Shown: positions 6,355 through 8,547 of the stretch, in pieces
Layout of the letters: each line of letters begins with the position of its first letter
How positions within the stretch are numbered: position 1 is the first letter of the stretch
Assembly (NCBI GenBank): GCA_042408355.1
Contig: JBHORD010000159.1
Location: 1-8,547, forward strand
Reading direction: 5' to 3'
DNA length: 8,547 nucleotides
DNA from: Fen-1038 sp042408355
GTDB lineage: Bacteria; Chloroflexota; Anaerolineae; Anaerolineales; Villigracilaceae
Translations under genes and position numbers: made by a program
Notes under the pieces: generated by a model
What the model saw: only the letters and a program-made list of their open reading frames with translations
Told to the model about the DNA's origin: nothing
Database searches by the model: none

Positions 6355-6960
6355 ATGACCATCCGCGCCGTCTTCTTTGACCTCGGGGGGGTTCTTGTCC
6401 GCACCGAATATCAGGCGCCCCGCGAACGACTTGCGGAGCGCCTGAATCTGAGTTATGAGGACATCAATAAAATTGTCTTTGAGAGCGAATCGTCCCGCCG
6501 GGCTTCAATCGGTGAAATAAGCGCCGACGAACATTGGGCGGCAGTCACGCGCAGACTGAAGCGGTCCGCCGCAGAAACGCAATCCATCCGCGAGGAATTT
6601 TTCGCGGGCGATGTTGTGGACCGCGATTTGATCGGCTTCATTCGTTCGCTTCGCCCGCGCTATAAAACCGGCGTGATTTCAAACGCCTGGTCCGATTTGC
6701 GCGATTACATCGTCAACAACAAATTCGACGACGCCTTCGACCGCCTCGTCATTTCGGCTGAGGTCGGAGTGATGAAGCCCGAAGCAAGGATTTACCAAAT
6801 TGCGCTGAAGCAGATGCAAGTCGGGGCAGGCGAGGCGGTTTTCGTTGACGACATGAAAGTCAATGTGGAAGCCGCCCGCGCCCTCGGAATGCAAGGAATC
6901 GTTTTTCGCGATCCGCATCAAGTCAAAGAGAACCTGAAAGCCTTGCTCGATCATCGCTAA
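6355..6960 (+). CDS. HAD-superfamily hydrolase, subfamily IA
   Basis: This is a cytoplasmic hydrolase of 201 residues, most likely a phosphatase of small phosphorylated metabolites. The HAD motifs are in order: motif I FFDLGGVL with nucleophile Asp9; motif II VISN (Ser109); motif III Lys141 in GVMKPEARIYQIAL; motif IV VFVDDMKVNVEAA (Asp165, Asp166). Residues about 15-90 form the small helical cap of the IA group. Motif I has Gly11 where most phosphatases carry the second Asp (general acid/base). This DLGxV pattern is known from the YihX-like branch, so it is a variant motif and does not indicate decay. A run of seven G (6385-6391) lies within motif I codons, and the frame is intact. No Shine-Dalgarno sequence is visible, and the 13-base gap to the zinc-ribbon gene suggests translation on a shared transcript. 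The substrate is unknown. Confidence 0.9.
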   Translation: MTIRAVFFDLGGVLVRTEYQAPRERLAERLNLSYEDINKIVFESESSRRASIGEISADEHWAAVTRRLKRSAAETQSIREEFFAGDVVDRDLIGFIRSLRPRYKTGVISNAWSDLRDYIVNNKFDDAFDRLVISAEVGVMKPEARIYQIALKQMQVGAGEAVFVDDMKVNVEAARALGMQGIVFRDPHQVKENLKALLDHR

Positions 6961-6978
6961 GCCATCTTTCGATTGAAC

Positions 6979-7016
6979 AAGCCTGACGGTTCTCCGCTGT
7001 CAGGCTTTTTTCTTTT
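6979..7016 (+). terminator. Intrinsic terminator after the HAD gene
   Basis: AAGCCTGAC (6979-6987) pairs perfectly with GTCAGGCTT (6999-7007) around an 11-base loop. The sequence then runs into six T (7006-7011), C and five more T. It is the strongest U-tract terminator in the window, 18 bases after the HAD stop codon. It should close the zinc-ribbon/HAD transcript. Confidence 0.92.
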
Positions 7017-7023
7017 TATAAAC

Positions 7024-8304
7024 ATGCTGTCATCCATTCAAACTCATTACCTCAATCCAATCCGCAGTTTCAACCGCGCCGCGCGCCTGTTCCTTTTGGC
7101 GATCGTCATTGACGGCGTGATTCTCAGCAGCTGGCAGTTGTTCTTTAACTTTTACATCCTGCAAAGCGGCTACAACCGCGATTTTCTGGGCCTGGTCAAT
7201 TCGATGCCCTCGCTGGCAGGGTTGATCCTCGGCATTCCGCTTGGCCGTTTGTCCGATCGCATTGGCCGCAAGACCGCGCTCATCATCGGTCTGGCGTTGA
7301 CCAGCGTGTTCATGCTGGCGGAAATTACATTTCGACAGCCGGCGGTCATCGTGGCCGCGGCGTTCATGAACGGCATATTCAACATGCTCTTCATCATCAG
7401 CCAGGCACCGCTGATGGTGAAAATCTCCGATCCCGAAAATCGAACCATGTTATTCAGCCTAAATTACGGACTGCAAACGATTTCGGGCGCGGCCGGCAGC
7501 ATCTTCGCCGGGCAACTGCCGGCGATTTTCGGGCGCGTCTTACACGTTCAAGCCGCGAGCGCGGCGGCTTATCAAGCCGTTTTGATCGTCAGCGTTTTAC
7601 TGGGGACGACCGCCTTGATTCCGTTGTTCATGATGACGGAACCCTCTTCCTCCTCTGCAATGGAAACGCCTCCGACCGCCGCCCCAAGCGGGCCGCCGCA
7701 CAAAGGGGCTTCCTCCGCTCTGACAATTTTGATGCTGAAGATGATCGCCTCGCAGATCTTAATCGGTTTTGGCGCGGCTATTCTCATCCCATACATGAAT
7801 GTCTTTTTCAAATTTCGATTCAATATCAGCGACTCATTGCTTGGCATACTGTTCAGCTTATCCTCGCTGATGATCGGCATTGGAACATTAATCGGTCCTC
7901 GGCTTTCAACGCGGCTGGGAGGCAAAGTCCAGGCTGTCGTTGCCACACAATTCAGCAGTCTCGTATTCTTGCTGGTGATGGGTTTTGCGCCTTTTCTCTG
8001 GCTTTCCGCCGTCGGTTATCTGATGCGCACTGCTTTGATGAACATGGCTTCGCCGCTTTACAATGCCTTCTGCATGGAACGCACGCCCGAACATCAGCAG
8101 GGATTCGTCAACAGCATTTTGAATCTTTCGTGGAGTATCGGCTGGGCGGTTGGACCGTTCATCTCTGGCCTGGTACAACAAAACTATGGCTTCACGCCGC
8201 TTTTTATCGCGACCGCCGTCCTCTATTTCATTGCCATCCTGGCGCAATGGTACTTCTTCATCTGGGAGGAACGGAAGGCGGCCGCGCCTGTTGCCGCCGC
8301 ATAA
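7024..8304 (+). CDS. Major facilitator superfamily (MFS) transporter
   Basis: This is an inner-membrane permease of 426 residues with about 12 predicted membrane helices, driven by an ion gradient if typical. The first half carries the MFS motif A, GRLSDRIGRK (74-83), in the loop between helices 2 and 3. A Ser/Pro/Ala-rich cytoplasmic loop (about 206-232) separates the two six-helix halves, and GPRLSTRLGGK is a degenerate motif A in the second half. I choose ATG 7024. The in-frame TTG at 6973 would put the terminator hairpin inside the gene and add a non-conserved, hairpin-encoded N-terminus. No Shine-Dalgarno sequence precedes 7024 (the upstream sequence is T-rich), so initiation may be leaderless or weak. 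The gap to the terminator is only a few bases, leaving little room for a promoter, and the gene may depend on readthrough. The ligand cannot be told; the general shape resembles drug/sugar-efflux members. Confidence 0.92.
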   Translation: MLSSIQTHYLNPIRSFNRAARLFLLAIVIDGVILSSWQLFFNFYILQSGYNRDFLGLVNSMPSLAGLILGIPLGRLSDRIGRKTALIIGLALTSVFMLAEITFRQPAVIVAAAFMNGIFNMLFIISQAPLMVKISDPENRTMLFSLNYGLQTISGAAGSIFAGQLPAIFGRVLHVQAASAAAYQAVLIVSVLLGTTALIPLFMMTEPSSSSAMETPPTAAPSGPPHKGASSALTILMLKMIASQILIGFGAAILIPYMNVFFKFRFNISDSLLGILFSLSSLMIGIGTLIGPRLSTRLGGKVQAVVATQFSSLVFLLVMGFAPFLWLSAVGYLMRTALMNMASPLYNAFCMERTPEHQQGFVNSILNLSWSIGWAVGPFISGLVQQNYGFTPLFIATAVLYFIAILAQWYFFIWEERKAAAPVAAA

Positions 8305-8368
8305 AGATTTGAATGCTTCATTGTGCGGTGGACGGCTTTCTCAAAGGAATGCCTGGCAGACCTTTTAA

Positions 8369-8395
8369 ACCGCCAGGTCCGCAAAGAGCGCAAAG
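8369..8395 (+). repeat. Three tandem 9-bp units, left block
   Basis: The units are ACCGCCAGG, TCCGCAAAG and AGCGCAAAG, following NNCGCNNRG. The pattern resembles CGCAAAG-type dispersed intergenic repeats seen in many environmental bacteria. The same pattern occurs in reverse orientation 99 bases downstream. Confidence 0.7.
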
Positions 8396-8494
8396 AAAGT
8401 TCATTCCTCGCCTTACCCAGCAGCGCGAGATTTATCCCACATTTTCAGACGACATGAACGCTACAGAGAGACCGCGTAACATCCGTTGATTAAA

Positions 8495-8521
8495 CTTCGC
8501 GATCCTGGCGTTCTTTGCGGT
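8495..8521 (-). repeat. Three tandem 9-bp units, right block (inverted)
   Basis: Read on the minus strand the units are ACCGCAAAG, AACGCCAGG and ATCGCGAAG, the same 27-base plan and 9-bp phase as the left block. The order of CAGG and AAAG endings differs, so the blocks share a pattern but are not a simple perfect inverted copy. They could pair partly in RNA or mark the ends of a non-autonomous element. Confidence 0.68.
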
Positions 8522-8547
8522 TAATTTTTTCCATATCATGCAGACGC

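Larger units (their letters stand above)
8305..8547. other. Non-coding right end, containing paired repeat blocks
   Basis: No gene of credible length is visible on either strand. The only ATG-led frame of note in the middle (8455 onward) is 12 codons. The stretch is bracketed by two inverted blocks of 9-bp repeats (separate entries). No T-tract hairpin is obvious directly after the MFS stop codon. Confidence 0.55.

Noticed and set aside
6385..6391. Run of seven G in the HAD gene as a possible frameshift or slippage site
   Set aside because: The frame is intact and encodes the conserved DLGGVL motif; nothing suggests programmed or accidental shifting.
8455..8490. Short ATG-led frame between the 9-bp repeat blocks
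   Set aside because: It has only 12 codons including the stop, no ribosome site and no recognisable content.

Overview
The window suggests a mid-GC, free-living, protein-degrading bacterium. I infer Chloroflexota, probably Anaerolineae. The reasons are a Thr/Pro-rich linker after the lipobox of the lipoprotein, large secreted M6 and S53 peptidases, and intergenic 9-bp CGC-AAAG type repeats. No marker gene proves this taxonomy. All seven recognisable protein genes lie on the + strand, and most are separated by strong hairpin terminators.

Left part (1-2131). The 3' two-thirds or so of an immune-inhibitor-A type M6 metalloprotease runs in from the left edge and ends at 1682, followed by a 13-bp hairpin. 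About 220 bases of AT-richer, gene-free DNA follow. Then come a plausible sigma-70 promoter (1965-1992), a well-formed cyclic di-GMP-I (GEMM-I) riboswitch aptamer (about 2018-2105) and an intrinsic terminator (2101-2131). The terminator's 5' arm overlaps the 3' strand of aptamer stem P1.

Centre (2228-4710). The riboswitch is the leader of a secreted, acid-type serine-carboxyl peptidase of family S53 (sedolisin/kumamolisin), with a pro-domain and the complete Glu-Asp-Asp-Ser catalytic set. A perfect terminator hairpin follows. Next is a small heat shock protein (Hsp20) as a single-gene unit with its own terminator.

Right part (4744-8547). A lipoprotein resembling the BMP/PnrA substrate-binding family has its own TATAAT box but no transporter partners nearby. 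A short zinc-ribbon protein with a histone-H1-like Lys/Ala tail and a HAD-IA hydrolase appear to share a transcript that ends at the terminator at 6979-7016. An MFS exporter-like permease follows; its start should be at 7024, because an upstream TTG start would lie inside that terminator. The last 240 bases are non-coding and carry two oppositely oriented blocks of three 9-bp repeats.

The most interesting element is the riboswitch-S53 pair. Its topology predicts that cyclic di-GMP binding prevents termination, so expression of the exported protease would rise with the second messenger associated with sessile or biofilm life. The neighbouring M6 protease shows no such leader within the window, though its own 5' region lies outside it.
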